From: Spirochaetales bacterium
GTDB taxonomy: Bacteria; Spirochaetota; Spirochaetia; SZUA-6; JAFGRV01
Length of the DNA: 37,088 nucleotides
Assembly (NCBI GenBank): GCA_016937215.1
Contig: JAFGWI010000016.1
Coordinates: 1 to 37,088 of the forward strand
Direction: 5' to 3'
Made by a program: the position numbers and the translations under genes. Shown here piece by piece: positions 26,330 through 34,523 of the stretch; positions within the stretch are counted from its first letter, which is position 1, and each line of letters starts with the position of its first letter. Under the pieces are notes generated by a model. That model saw nothing but the letters and a program-made list of their open reading frames with translations, did not search any database and had not been told where the DNA came from.

Positions 26330-27043
26330 ATGTCCATTTTAAAAGTCCATTCAATCGAAAGTTTTTCCACTCTCGACGGGCCGGGTATTCGCTATGTCAT
26401 TTTCCTTCAGGGCTGTTCTTTTCGCTGCCACTATTGTCATAATATTGACACGCGGGCCTTTGACCAGGGTAAAGAGCTGTCCCATTCTGATATTATCTGG
26501 GAAGTCAGAAGAAACGCCGGATACCTGAAAGCGAACAGCGGGGGGATAACCGCGTCAGGAGGCGAACCTCTGGAACAAGCCGAGTCCTTGGTTCCCCTGT
26601 TCAGGGAGGTGAAGGGTCTTTCATTAACCACCTGCCTGGACACTGCCGGTTACATTCTGAATAACAGCGTCAAAAAGCTGCTGGATGTCACTGACCTTGT
26701 GCTACTCGATTATAAACACACAGATGAGGAGAAACACAAAATTCTGACAGGCCGCTCCAATAGGGTTGTAAAGGAATTTCACCGCTATCTTGAAGAAAGC
26801 GGAAAGAACTACTGGATACGTTACACCATCTTGCAGGGAATCAACGATAGCGAGGATGATATTTCAGGTCTTAAGGAAATACTGGACAAATGTCATTACC
26901 TAAAAAAAATTGATGTTTTACCCTATCATACTCTGGGGGTCCACAAGTGGAGGGAATTGAACATGGATTACCCCCTTGGGGATATGAAGCCCTTTGACCC
27001 GAAAAGGGCCAGGGAGATACAGGATTTCTTAAGCCCCTGGTGA
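26330..27043 (+). CDS. pflA: Pyruvate formate-lyase activating enzyme (radical SAM)
   Basis: 237 residues. CSFRCHYCHN provides the Cx3Cx2C motif that binds the [4Fe-4S] cluster and SAM, and SGGEPL is the family's glycine-rich SAM contact. The IESFSTLDGPGIRYVIFLQGC opening is typical of PFL-activating enzymes. It generates the glycyl radical on PflB. The partner gene lies 954 nt downstream on the same strand, separated by repeats and with its own promoter. The start lacks a ribosome-binding site. Confidence 0.93.
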   Translation: MSILKVHSIESFSTLDGPGIRYVIFLQGCSFRCHYCHNIDTRAFDQGKELSHSDIIWEVRRNAGYLKANSGGITASGGEPLEQAESLVPLFREVKGLSLTTCLDTAGYILNNSVKKLLDVTDLVLLDYKHTDEEKHKILTGRSNRVVKEFHRYLEESGKNYWIRYTILQGINDSEDDISGLKEILDKCHYLKKIDVLPYHTLGVHKWRELNMDYPLGDMKPFDPKRAREIQDFLSPW

Positions 27044-27157
27044 TTTAACCCGGAGCTGTTTAAAAAAAATTAAGTGGCAGATTACTCTTCATACCAATCA
27101 AGCACCTCAGGGCAATAGCCTTATAATTTTTGTATATGTTCAGCTGATGAATTTTGA

Positions 27158-27424
27158 GCGTTGCCTGCTTTCATTCCATTCCAGCAGGCCGGGCTTTTAG
27201 AACGCATGGATACAGTGAATGCCAATGAGCATTCACGTCAAATAGTGAATCCCAATGAGGATTCACGTCAAATAGTGAATGCCAATTAGCATTCACGCCA
27301 CATAGTGAATCCCAATGAGGATTCACTATATACATACAGCCTATCCGGAAATTATCCGGCAAAAAACGTTTTGCTTTGCAATTTTTGATAAAATTGCAAA
27401 CCATGGCTCCAATCCCTAACGCTT
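27158..27424 (-). repeat. Variable-stem palindromic element, copy 6, interrupted by a tandem array
   Basis: It opens with GCGTTGCCTGCTTTCATT and hairpin 3 (GCCTGCT with AGCAGGC), then CCGGGCTTTT. The first hairpin near the far end pairs TTTGCAATTTT (27375-27385) with AAAATTGCAAA (27390-27400). Box A (CTCCAATCCCTAACGC) ends near 27422. The second hairpin is incomplete: only one arm (CCGGA, then CGGCAAAAAA) is present, and the place of the other is taken by the 30-bp array at 27215-27326. This suggests insertion of the array into an existing element. Confidence 0.7.
27215..27326 (+). repeat. 30-bp tandem palindromic array 1
   Basis: Four units repeat every 30 bp, at 27215, 27245, 27275 and 27305. 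Each is a 22-nt palindrome with 8-nt arms and a 6-nt loop, plus 8 nt of spacer. Arms alternate strictly between GTGAATGC/GCATTCAC and GTGAATCC/GGATTCAC, so each stem change is matched on the other side. Confidence 0.9.
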
Positions 27425-27648
27425 TTAACACAGCCGCGCCTGTTTGCTAAACAAATACTCATTTTTATAATTGTTTTGTCACTCTGAGCAACCACCCGCC
27501 GTCACTCCGAGTAACCACACAACGTCATTCCAAGCTGCCACCCGCCGTCATTCTGAGCAAAGCGAAGAATCTCATTTGGCAGAGGCTAATTGTATTCACA
27601 AACAAAAACCCCAAACCAAGCGAGATTCTTTTAGGACGCAGGAATAAA

Positions 27649-27700
27649 GTGAATCCCAATGAGGATTCACGCCATAAAGTGAATCCCAATGAGGATTCAC
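27649..27700 (+). repeat. 30-bp tandem palindromic array 2
   Basis: Two units at 27649 and 27679, both of the GTGAATCC/GGATTCAC type with CAATGA loops. The array is followed directly by the hairpin modules at 27705 and 27748. Confidence 0.9.
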
Positions 27701-27704
27701 GTCA

Positions 27705-27780
27705 CCGAGCAGCAACGCGGAGCGTTGTGACCAGGCAGGCTGCATGGCCGAGCAATAAATGCGGAGCATTTATGACCAGG
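27705..27780 (+). repeat. Two CCGAGCA hairpin modules
   Basis: Modules at 27705-27735 and 27748-27780 share CCGAGCA and TGACCAGG ends around a hairpin with a GGA loop. The stem is AACGC/GCGTT in the first and AATGC/GCATT in the second, a compensated change. Other copies are at 30556-30588 (inverted), 37060-37088 and, decayed, 3375-3406. Confidence 0.8.
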
Positions 27781-27864
27781 CCCCCGTCGTTCCTCCTCGG
27801 AATGACAAGTGGTTGAAACAGTATTCTTTTAGCGCGATTGCCCTGTCAAGCTCGTATCATAATA

Positions 27865-27893
27865 TTGACTATTTTTCCATGAAATAGTAAATT
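27865..27893 (+). promoter_or_regulatory. Probable pflB promoter
   Basis: TTGACT (27865-27870) and TAAATT (27888-27893) are 17 nt apart, about 100 nt before the pflB start. It begins just after the left composite arm ends, so the promoter lies within the segment bounded by the two inverted arms. Confidence 0.45.
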
Positions 27894-27996
27894 CAAACAA
27901 GCTATGTGACTGGCGAATCGATGGAATAACCATCAGGGAGCATAGCCCTTTTCAGCCGCTCGCCTGGGTGCTTATTCTTTTAAAAAGGAGCACGCA

Positions 27997-30258
27997 ATGA
28001 GCAATCTTTTACGTGAACATTCCCCTTTAACCCATTCCCAAACCTTTTTTCGAGGACGCTGGGATAAAACCATTGATCTAAAGGATTTTGTTGACCGCAA
28101 TATAAGCCCCTATGATGGTGATGAATCCTTTTTGTCCGACGCGACCCCGCGGACCAAGGCCCTCTGGAACAGGGTTCTTGAGCTTTTAAAAGATGAACAA
28201 ATGAAACAAGGCGTGCTCGACGCTGATGAGGATATCATATCAACCCTTACCTCCCATCCTGCCGCCTATATTGACAGGGACAATGAAATTATTGTGGGCC
28301 TTCAAACTAGCGCCCCGCTTCGCAGGGGAATAAAGCCCTTTGGCGGGGTGCGCGTTGTCGAAAAAGCCTTGAGCGAATTCGGTTATACCCTCTCACCTGC
28401 TATTGTCGAACTTTTTACCACTTTCAGAAAAACCCATAACGACGCGGTGTTTCAGTCCTATACTGAACAGATTAAGGCTGCCAGAAAAGCCGGGTATATT
28501 ACAGGCTTGCCCGACACCTATGCCCGCGGCCGCATTATCGGTGATTATAGACGCCTGGCTCTATACGGCGCTGACTTTTTGATTCAGCAAAAAGAGGATG
28601 ATTTACGGACCCTGGAAGAATATCCTTTTAATGAAGAAATTGTAAAACTTCGCGAAGAAGTGAGCGACCAGATTTCCGCCTTGCGGCTGCTCAAGGAAAT
28701 GGCAGCTCTCTATGGTTTTAACGTGAGTAATCATGCTGAAACAGCCAAAGAAGCCATTCAATACACCTATTTCGCTTTTTTAGGCGCGGTGAAGGAACAG
28801 GACGGCGCGGCCATGAGTCTTGGTAATGTGAGCAGTTTTTTTGACATCTATATTGAAAGGGACATGAAGCGCGGACTTCTCAGCGAAGAAGAGGCCCAGG
28901 AGCTTATCGATGATTTTGTGATCAAACTGCGCCTGGTGCGACACCTGCGCCCCCAGGCCTATAATGATATTTTCGCCGGCGATCCCACCTGGGTCACCGA
29001 AGCGATTGGCGGTATGCTTGATGATGGCCGGCACAAAATCACCAAAACAGCCTATCGAATGCTGCACACACTTAAAACCTTGGGCCCTTCTCCTGAACCC
29101 AATCTCACGGTTTTATGGTCTCCCCGGCTGCCGGAAAATTTCAAGAGATATGCCACGAAAATGGCCATAGAATCCAGCAGCATTCAGTTTGAAAACGATG
29201 AATTAATGCGCCCCCTTGGCACTGATGATTATGGAATAGCCTGCTGTGTTTCCCTTCAGCAAATGGGCAAAAGCATGCAGTTTTTCGGCGCTCGTTGTAA
29301 CTTGCCTAAAACTTTACTGCTGGCCATTAACGAAGGCCGCGATGAAATGACAGGTGAAAAAATGCTCGATGGTATCGAAGCCCTTTCTCCAGGGCCCTTA
29401 AAAATCGAGGAAGTGAGTTCACGGCTGCAGAAAGTACTGAAATGGCTGATCAAGCTCTATGTCGAGACCATGAATATCATCCATGCCAAACACGACCGCT
29501 ATTATTACGAACGCCTGCAAATGGCCCTGCTGGATACCTTTGTGCAGCGGAACATGGCATTCGGCATTGCCGGTTTATCGGTCGCAACCGACTCCATGTC
29601 TGCCATCCGTTATGCCAAAGTAACACCCCTTCGCGACCAACGCGGCATTGCCGTGGATTTTGAAATTGAAGGTGACTTTCCCAAATATGGAAACGATGAT
29701 GACCGGGCCGATGGCCGGGCCATAGACTTGATCCGTTTTTTTTCAGAAGAACTGAAAAAGCATACGATTTACAGGAACGCCACACCTACTCTTTCGATTC
29801 TCACTATTACCAGCAATGTGATGTACGGAAAGAAAACAGGCGCGACCCCGGATGGCCGAAAAAAGGGCCAGCCCTTTGCTCCTGGCGCCAACCCCATGCA
29901 CGGCCGCGATGAAAACGGCGCTTTGGCCTCACTTAATTCAGTAGCCAAACTTCCCTATCAAAACTGCCTGGACGGTATATCCAATACCTTTTCTGTTCTG
30001 CCCTCCATACTCGGCAGTGAAGCAACTGAGCGCTCAAAAAACCTGATAGCCCTGCTGGATGGATATTTTATAAAAGGCGGGCACCACTTGAACGTGAATG
30101 TGATTGAGCCTTCCATGCTGAAAGACGCCATGGACCATCCTGAAAAATATCCCCAGCTGACCATTCGCGTAAGCGGCTACGCGGTTCATTTTAACAAGCT
30201 TTCACGGGAGCAGCAGGAAGAGGTGCTGGCCAGGACCTTTCACAAGGAAATGGGCTGA
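27997..30258 (+). CDS. pflB: Pyruvate formate-lyase (formate C-acetyltransferase)
   Basis: 753 residues with AAAAAGGAG upstream. It is a glycyl radical enzyme converting pyruvate and CoA to acetyl-CoA and formate. Cys416-Cys417 ([12 protein letters not shown]) is the catalytic pair of true pyruvate formate-lyases, and the radical site Gly727 lies in [12 protein letters not shown] near the C-terminus. The length and positions match the E. coli enzyme closely (760 residues; Cys418/419, Gly734). The [25 protein letters not shown] start is also typical. With the activase upstream it indicates anaerobic pyruvate fermentation. It is flanked by inverted composite repeats. Confidence 0.96.
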   Translation: MSNLLREHSPLTHSQTFFRGRWDKTIDLKDFVDRNISPYDGDESFLSDATPRTKALWNRVLELLKDEQMKQGVLDADEDIISTLTSHPAAYIDRDNEIIVGLQTSAPLRRGIKPFGGVRVVEKALSEFGYTLSPAIVELFTTFRKTHNDAVFQSYTEQIKAARKAGYITGLPDTYARGRIIGDYRRLALYGADFLIQQKEDDLRTLEEYPFNEEIVKLREEVSDQISALRLLKEMAALYGFNVSNHAETAKEAIQYTYFAFLGAVKEQDGAAMSLGNVSSFFDIYIERDMKRGLLSEEEAQELIDDFVIKLRLVRHLRPQAYNDIFAGDPTWVTEAIGGMLDDGRHKITKTAYRMLHTLKTLGPSPEPNLTVLWSPRLPENFKRYATKMAIESSSIQFENDELMRPLGTDDYGIACCVSLQQMGKSMQFFGARCNLPKTLLLAINEGRDEMTGEKMLDGIEALSPGPLKIEEVSSRLQKVLKWLIKLYVETMNIIHAKHDRYYYERLQMALLDTFVQRNMAFGIAGLSVATDSMSAIRYAKVTPLRDQRGIAVDFEIEGDFPKYGNDDDRADGRAIDLIRFFSEELKKHTIYRNATPTLSILTITSNVMYGKKTGATPDGRKKGQPFAPGANPMHGRDENGALASLNSVAKLPYQNCLDGISNTFSVLPSILGSEATERSKNLIALLDGYFIKGGHHLNVNVIEPSMLKDAMDHPEKYPQLTIRVSGYAVHFNKLSREQQEEVLARTFHKEMG

Positions 30259-30324
30259 GGAGTGTTATCGTTTCTTGGTTCACCTATCCTGTCAATTTAT
30301 TAAAATCACCGGTCAAAATCATCT

Positions 30325-30351
30325 GGCTATAGGGCCTTTAGCCCTATAGCC
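30325..30351 (+). terminator. Strong hairpin after pflB
   Basis: GGCTATAGGGC pairs perfectly with GCCCTATAGCC around a 5-nt loop, 66 nt beyond the pflB stop. There is no T tract, so it could be a 3'-end stabiliser rather than a classical terminator. From 30352 to 30483 nothing else is recognised. Confidence 0.5.
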
Positions 30352-30592
30352 TCTGCATATCTTTCCCGAAAATGAACATCTCAGCCAAGTCGTAAAATCC
30401 AGCTAGCCTGCAAACTCCAGGTGAATACAACGCGCCTCAAAGGCCAGGCAATAAATCACAGAATTTCAGTCAAAAAAAAAGGCCTAGCTTCAGGGCAATC
30501 GCATTAAAAGAATATTGTTTCAACCACTTGTCATTCTGATAAGGAACGATGGGGGCCTGGTCATAAATGCTCCGCGTTTATTGCTCGGTGGC

Positions 30593-30764
30593 GTGAATGC
30601 TCATTGGCATTCACTATTTGGCGTGAATGCTCATTGGCATTCACTATTTGGCGTGAATGCTCATTGGCATTCACTATTTGACGTGAATCCTCATTGGCAT
30701 TCACTATTTGACGTGAATCCTCATTGGCATTCACTATTTGACGTGAATCCTCATTGGCATTCAC
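30593..30764 (+). repeat. 30-bp tandem palindromic array 3
   Basis: Six units start at 30593, 30623, 30653, 30683, 30713 and 30743. Loops are TCATTG, the complement of arrays 1 and 2, so this array is inverted relative to them. The first three have perfect GTGAATGC/GCATTCAC arms. The last three read GTGAATCC/GCATTCAC, leaving one mismatch per stem. Confidence 0.9.
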
Positions 30765-30854
30765 TGTGTTCCTCCTACCTTGAAGAATCTTGCCAGGTTT
30801 GGGGCTTTTGTTTGTGAATACAATTGGCCTCTGCCAAATGAGATTCTTCGCTCC

Positions 30855-30940
30855 GCTCAGAATGACGGTGGATGGTTGCTCAGAATGACGGTGGGTGGTT
30901 GCTCAGAATGACGGTGGGTGGTTGCTCAGAGTGATAAAAG
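30855..30940 (+). repeat. 23-bp tandem repeat (GCTCAGAATGACGG type)
   Basis: Three full units and a partial one (from 30855, 30878, 30901 and 30924) carry GCTCAGAATGACGGTGG. The reverse complement occurs as about four more divergent units at 27478-27568. The sequence preceding it contains the GAGATTCTTCGCTCCGCTCAG motif seen as a dispersed repeat in many bacteria. Confidence 0.8.
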
Positions 30941-30978
30941 AACTATAAAAATTATCTCTCCATTGCCCTTGGCCTAGC

Positions 30979-31007
30979 TTGACAATTCTTGTAAAAAAAG
31001 TTTTTAT
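30979..31007 (+). promoter_or_regulatory. Promoter placed for a leaderless transcript
   Basis: A perfect TTGACA (30979-30984) is followed after 17 nt by TTTTAT (31002-31007, four of six). The expected start of transcription falls at about 31014, which is the A of the ATG. No ribosome-binding site is present. Confidence 0.4.
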
Positions 31008-31013
31008 CCTATT

Positions 31014-32264
31014 ATGTCTGGCAAAAAAAGAAAAACCCGCAAACAAAAGCAAAGAAGCACTGGTTCTGAAAAAAAAGTCCGAGTGCTCACATCCAGAGCC
31101 TTGATGGTAATCGATAACAAGCCTATTCGAAGAAAAGCCATTTCAAAATGCAAGAATATTCTCAAGAATTTTTACACAGTAAAACAGGAAATCAATTATT
31201 TTGAGTCAGAGGACACACCTGCCTATACAAAGTGGCTGAATTCAACCTTTGGCGCTGAAATATCCAGTCTACGGGAATTAAAGGAGGACTTTCATAAGTT
31301 ACAAGAATTCGTTACCTTGGTTAACAAATTCAGACATTTAAAAAACCTCAGTTATCATAAGGCCTTTCAACTGGTGGTGGAACTGCAAAAAAATCCTGAA
31401 AAACTTAATGAAGAGCTGGAAAAGCTTCAAAAAAAACGCTTTAGCTTTCTCTATGATGACTATGATGAGCCCTATGATGACGATGATGATGACGATGATG
31501 ACGATGATGATGATGACTGTGCTCCGCCATCCATGGAAGAACTGCACGAGCAATTCAGGAATTTGCTGGCAAGCTTTGGAAAAAAAGATGAAGAAGCTGT
31601 TTTGAATGATCCTGAGTTATATCGTTCCATGTTCAGGGAATTCATCGCGACCCTGTATCCCGATGATTTTAGTGATGATGATTTTAATGGCGATGATGAC
31701 TATGAGGACGAGTTTGATGAAGAAGATTTTGAAGAAAAAAACAAAATTGAAGCTGATTATCAAAACCGGCTGAAAAGCCTATACAGGACCTTGGCCTTTA
31801 AACTTCATCCTGATAATGGCACGCAAAGCGAAATAAACAAGGAATTATGGTATCAGGTTCAGGAAGCCTATCAGAACAATAATCTGAAAGAATTAGAAAA
31901 AATACGCGCCCTCCATGGTTACCATGAAGAGGGATTTTCCGAAAAACATTCAGTTTCCGAAATTCTTGAGCTCCACGAGGAACACAAATTTCAATTAAGA
32001 CTTCTGCGGCAAATTCATCGTGAATACAAAGAAATAATTTCATGGAATTTTACAAAACGCAAGGACAAGGGCAAATTGAAAAAATCCATTTCAAAACAAA
32101 TAAACTCGGAAATAAATTACTGGAAAAATCAAAAAGAATATTATCAGAGCATGATCGAAAAATGGAAAGCACCTCCGCAACCACAAAAAACAAAAAAAGG
32201 CTCAGCTACCGCTAAAAAAAGACATAATGAACAGATGCCGGGACAGCAGGAGCTGCCTTTTTAA
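31014..32264 (+). CDS. J-domain-containing protein with poly-Asp tract
   Basis: 416 residues, very charged. The N-terminus is basic (KKRKTRKQKQRS). The middle has a run of 14 Asp (155-168, encoded by a GAT/GAC microsatellite at 31476-31517) and a second acidic block near 215-240. A J-like domain follows: LYRTLAFKLHPDNG with HPD at 265-267 and a helix WYQVQEAYQNNNLKELEKI. The C-terminal part is coiled-coil-like, then Lys-rich. J domains stimulate Hsp70/DnaK ATPase; the other parts give no known family. A nucleic-acid or ribosome-linked role is possible from the basic ends but unproven. The start lacks a ribosome-binding site, and the predicted transcript would be leaderless. Confidence 0.8.
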   Translation: MSGKKRKTRKQKQRSTGSEKKVRVLTSRALMVIDNKPIRRKAISKCKNILKNFYTVKQEINYFESEDTPAYTKWLNSTFGAEISSLRELKEDFHKLQEFVTLVNKFRHLKNLSYHKAFQLVVELQKNPEKLNEELEKLQKKRFSFLYDDYDEPYDDDDDDDDDDDDDDCAPPSMEELHEQFRNLLASFGKKDEEAVLNDPELYRSMFREFIATLYPDDFSDDDFNGDDDYEDEFDEEDFEEKNKIEADYQNRLKSLYRTLAFKLHPDNGTQSEINKELWYQVQEAYQNNNLKELEKIRALHGYHEEGFSEKHSVSEILELHEEHKFQLRLLRQIHREYKEIISWNFTKRKDKGKLKKSISKQINSEINYWKNQKEYYQSMIEKWKAPPQPQKTKKGSATAKKRHNEQMPGQQELPF

Positions 32265-32269
32265 AACAC

Positions 32270-32375
32270 TATGGGCAGCTGTAAATTAATAACTGATTAT
32301 CCGGCAATAAGATCACCACTCGGCAATTTTATGCTTCAGGCATAACCTCAGTTTTGCAAGAGCCTCGATTTAATG
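32270..32375 (-). repeat. Third dispersed repeat family, copy 3
   Basis: Inverted copy. Its complement reads GAGGCTCTTGCAAAACTGAGG, then GTTATGCCTG, AAAATTGCCGA, GATCTTATTGCCGG and finally TTTACAGCTG. It lies directly after the J-domain gene stop, between convergent genes; no other feature is seen up to 32472. Confidence 0.6.
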
Positions 32376-32472
32376 TACTAAACAGCAGTCCAGAATTCCA
32401 AAAACCATGTAATCAACAGTGTTAGCTGAATATAAGCCAAGTTCAGGAATAACCGGTTAAAAGAAATCACTA

Positions 32473-34512
32473 TTACGGTAGCTTATCTTTCAAAAGCCTT
32501 TGCCGTATAAGCTCCGGCTTTCTGAATCTGGATTCATAATCATCCCTTTTCAGAAATCCATTTCCACTCCGAAATGATATATATTTCACGGCCCCTTCGG
32601 AGCAAGCATAATAATTATCATCAGTGTAAATAATATAATCATCTGTATTCAGGCTAAGGATTGTGGCTATTCTTTTTTCTTCAACAGGGTCCCAAATAAT
32701 AATAGCATCGCCAGTGATGGCATAGATTCTACTGTCAAGGGGATTCTGAATAACACTTCGGAGGGGATGAAGGGGATCTCCCATTTTGCAAATTCTTTCA
32801 CCTGAAGAAAAATCCCAGATATTTATGATTCCATCATTCCTTGATGATATGATCCATGGATTTTTCTTACTGAACATGAGCGAATTGATTCTGGATCCTT
32901 GTTCATTTAAAGTCTTTATGTTTTCTTCGGTTTCAACATTCCAGACATTAATATTGTGGTCGTAGTTGCCGGAAGCCAGAAACCTGCTGTCAGGACTGAA
33001 AGAAATCTGTGAAACCGGTCCTGCTTGAGTATCAATTGTCCTAACAAGGTCAAATGCCGGGATATCACGAATAAGAATTTCACCGCTTTCCCCGGCAGAA
33101 GCCAAAGATTTTCCGTCAGGGCTAACGGCAATATCATATATGCTTCCCGTTTGTCCTGTAATATGTTTCAAAAATTTTCCAGCTTGCAAATCCCATACTT
33201 TCATGTAATTCTTGTAGCTGGTAAATAAATATTTGTCATCAAAGCTTATTATAGAAGATCCAGATAATTCATAATTCCCTTTAAAACTTTGCAAATTTTC
33301 TTTTAATTCAAAATCCCAGGTTTTTATGCTGCCATCTCCGCTTGAGGATACAATTTTATTTCCATCAGCAGTCATCGTTAATGTAAAGATAACGGAATCA
33401 TGCCCATGGAGAACATTTTTTAATGCCCCTTCAGTCATGTCCCAGATCCTGATATTTTGATCAATATTCGCAGTAATCAGATACCTGCCCGCGGGATGCA
33501 TTGTCATCCGCAGCGGTACATTAATATTATTGCCGATAGAGAATATCTCCTTCTGTGTTGGAAGATGATAAAGGCTGAGTTCTTTATTGACAGCTGACAC
33601 GATATATGAATCATCATGGCTTAAAACCATGGCATGACCCGAAGCAGCTTCTCCCTTATGAAAAAACCTGTGAACCATTCTAAAATTCAATAAATTCCAT
33701 ATGATAACAGAACCATCGGAACTGCCGGAAATGAAAAACTTGTTATCAGAAGTACATTCAATTGAATCAACACTTTTAGTATGAATATTTAAAACTCGTA
33801 AATGCTTTCCGGAATCAAAATCCCAAAGGTGTATTCTACCATTGGCATCGCCCGAAAAAATATATTTACCATCAATACTGATCGAAACAGACTCAACCGA
33901 ATAAGTATTATCAATTTCCTTCAGCAGATTGAATTCGGGAATCGTCCAAACCTTGATTTTTTTATCATCAGAACCTGTCACAAGAAGTTTTCCATCCCGG
34001 GAAAAAATCAAGGAATTGATGGTTTTTTCATGAGCTGAAATTGTTTTAACAAGTTCTCCGCTCTTGATACTCCAGAGCAACAATTTGCCCTGTTTATCGG
34101 CATGAATTATGAGGGAACCATCTTTTGTCAATATCAATTTGTTTACCGATCCCGAGTTTATACTTCTGAACAAAGCTCCTGTTCTGGTCTCATGAATTTC
34201 AATGGTTCCATCTGAACCAGCTGACACGATATACTTGCTATCTTCGGTAAATTTAACAGATACAAGCGAAAAAGAATAATCATTTTTTGCAGCACAACGC
34301 AAGGTGGTTAACAAAAAACCGGTTTTTCTTTCCCATATTTTAATAGAATTGCCTGAGCTGCTGCCTGTTAGTATATATTCATTATCAGGACTCACGTCAA
34401 CGCATTTTACTCCATTGAAATCTCCATTTTGAATGATCAATTCCGGCTCCTGTGAAAAGGCCATGAGACTCATAACCAAACCAACAAACAGGGTAAGATA
34501 AAATTTCCCCAT
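32473..34512 (-). CDS. Secreted WD40-repeat protein (two propellers)
   Basis: 679 residues from the ATG at 34512, which has GAGGAG seven bases upstream; a TTG five codons earlier overlaps the preceding gene. A signal peptide (1-20, LTLFVGLVMSLMAFSQ) is followed by WD40 repeats through the whole chain. I count about 14 blade-ending motifs of the IKIWER, LLLWSI, IRIWDM, IKTWDF, INVWNV, INIWDF type, enough for two seven-bladed propellers. No enzymatic domain is visible; WD40 propellers are protein-binding platforms. It starts 11 nt after the TPR lipoprotein gene and is translated from the same operon, so the two probably work together in the periplasm. Confidence 0.9.
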   Translation of the reverse strand: MGKFYLTLFVGLVMSLMAFSQEPELIIQNGDFNGVKCVDVSPDNEYILTGSSSGNSIKIWERKTGFLLTTLRCAAKNDYSFSLVSVKFTEDSKYIVSAGSDGTIEIHETRTGALFRSINSGSVNKLILTKDGSLIIHADKQGKLLLWSIKSGELVKTISAHEKTINSLIFSRDGKLLVTGSDDKKIKVWTIPEFNLLKEIDNTYSVESVSISIDGKYIFSGDANGRIHLWDFDSGKHLRVLNIHTKSVDSIECTSDNKFFISGSSDGSVIIWNLLNFRMVHRFFHKGEAASGHAMVLSHDDSYIVSAVNKELSLYHLPTQKEIFSIGNNINVPLRMTMHPAGRYLITANIDQNIRIWDMTEGALKNVLHGHDSVIFTLTMTADGNKIVSSSGDGSIKTWDFELKENLQSFKGNYELSGSSIISFDDKYLFTSYKNYMKVWDLQAGKFLKHITGQTGSIYDIAVSPDGKSLASAGESGEILIRDIPAFDLVRTIDTQAGPVSQISFSPDSRFLASGNYDHNINVWNVETEENIKTLNEQGSRINSLMFSKKNPWIISSRNDGIINIWDFSSGERICKMGDPLHPLRSVIQNPLDSRIYAITGDAIIIWDPVEEKRIATILSLNTDDYIIYTDDNYYACSEGAVKYISFRSGNGFLKRDDYESRFRKPELIRQRLLKDKLP

Positions 34513-34523
34513 GCTTAATCTCC

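Larger units (their letters stand above)
27455..27852 (+). repeat. Composite repeat, left inverted arm flanking pflB
   Basis: Reverse-complement copy of the region at 30484-30942, with the same modules in mirrored order. These are a 23-bp tandem tract (27478-27568, ending GTCATTCTGAGCAAAGCG), a conserved stretch with CTCATTTGGCAGAGGC, two 30-bp palindromes, two hairpin modules, and a unique end with GTGGTTGAAACAGTATTC and GCGATTGCCCTGTCAAGCT. It occupies most of the gap between pflA and pflB, and no gene is seen in it. Confidence 0.8.
30484..30942 (-). repeat. Composite repeat, right inverted arm flanking pflB
   Basis: Reading forward: CAGGGCAATCGC, GTTTCAACCACTTGTCATTC, one hairpin module (30556-30588), six 30-bp palindromes, a stretch with GAATACAATTGGCCTCTGCC, and a 23-bp tandem tract (30855-30940). 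The same modules appear in reverse complement at 27455-27852. The reading frames running through it encode only 10-residue repeats and lack a credible start, so they are not called as genes. Confidence 0.8.

Noticed and set aside
161-27424. Palindromic elements as integron attC sites
   Set aside because: Structure-conserved, sequence-variable hairpins and GCGTTAG ends resemble attC sites. But the ends read GTT...AAC rather than AAC...GTT, no integrase is present, and genes between copies are not small cassettes. Kept only as an analogy.
27865-27893. pflB phase variation by promoter inversion
   Set aside because: The likely promoter lies on the same side of the left arm as the gene, so inversion would move promoter and gene together rather than switch expression.
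27215-30764. CRISPR array
   Set aside because: Units are palindromes with constant 8-nt spacers of nearly the same sequence; no variable spacers and no cas genes.
30515-30817. Plus-strand open frame with VNAHWHSLF decapeptide repeats, and its minus-strand mirror
   Set aside because: The periodicity comes from the 30-bp palindromic DNA repeat. Both strands are open, there is no ribosome-binding site, and the ends run into other repeats.
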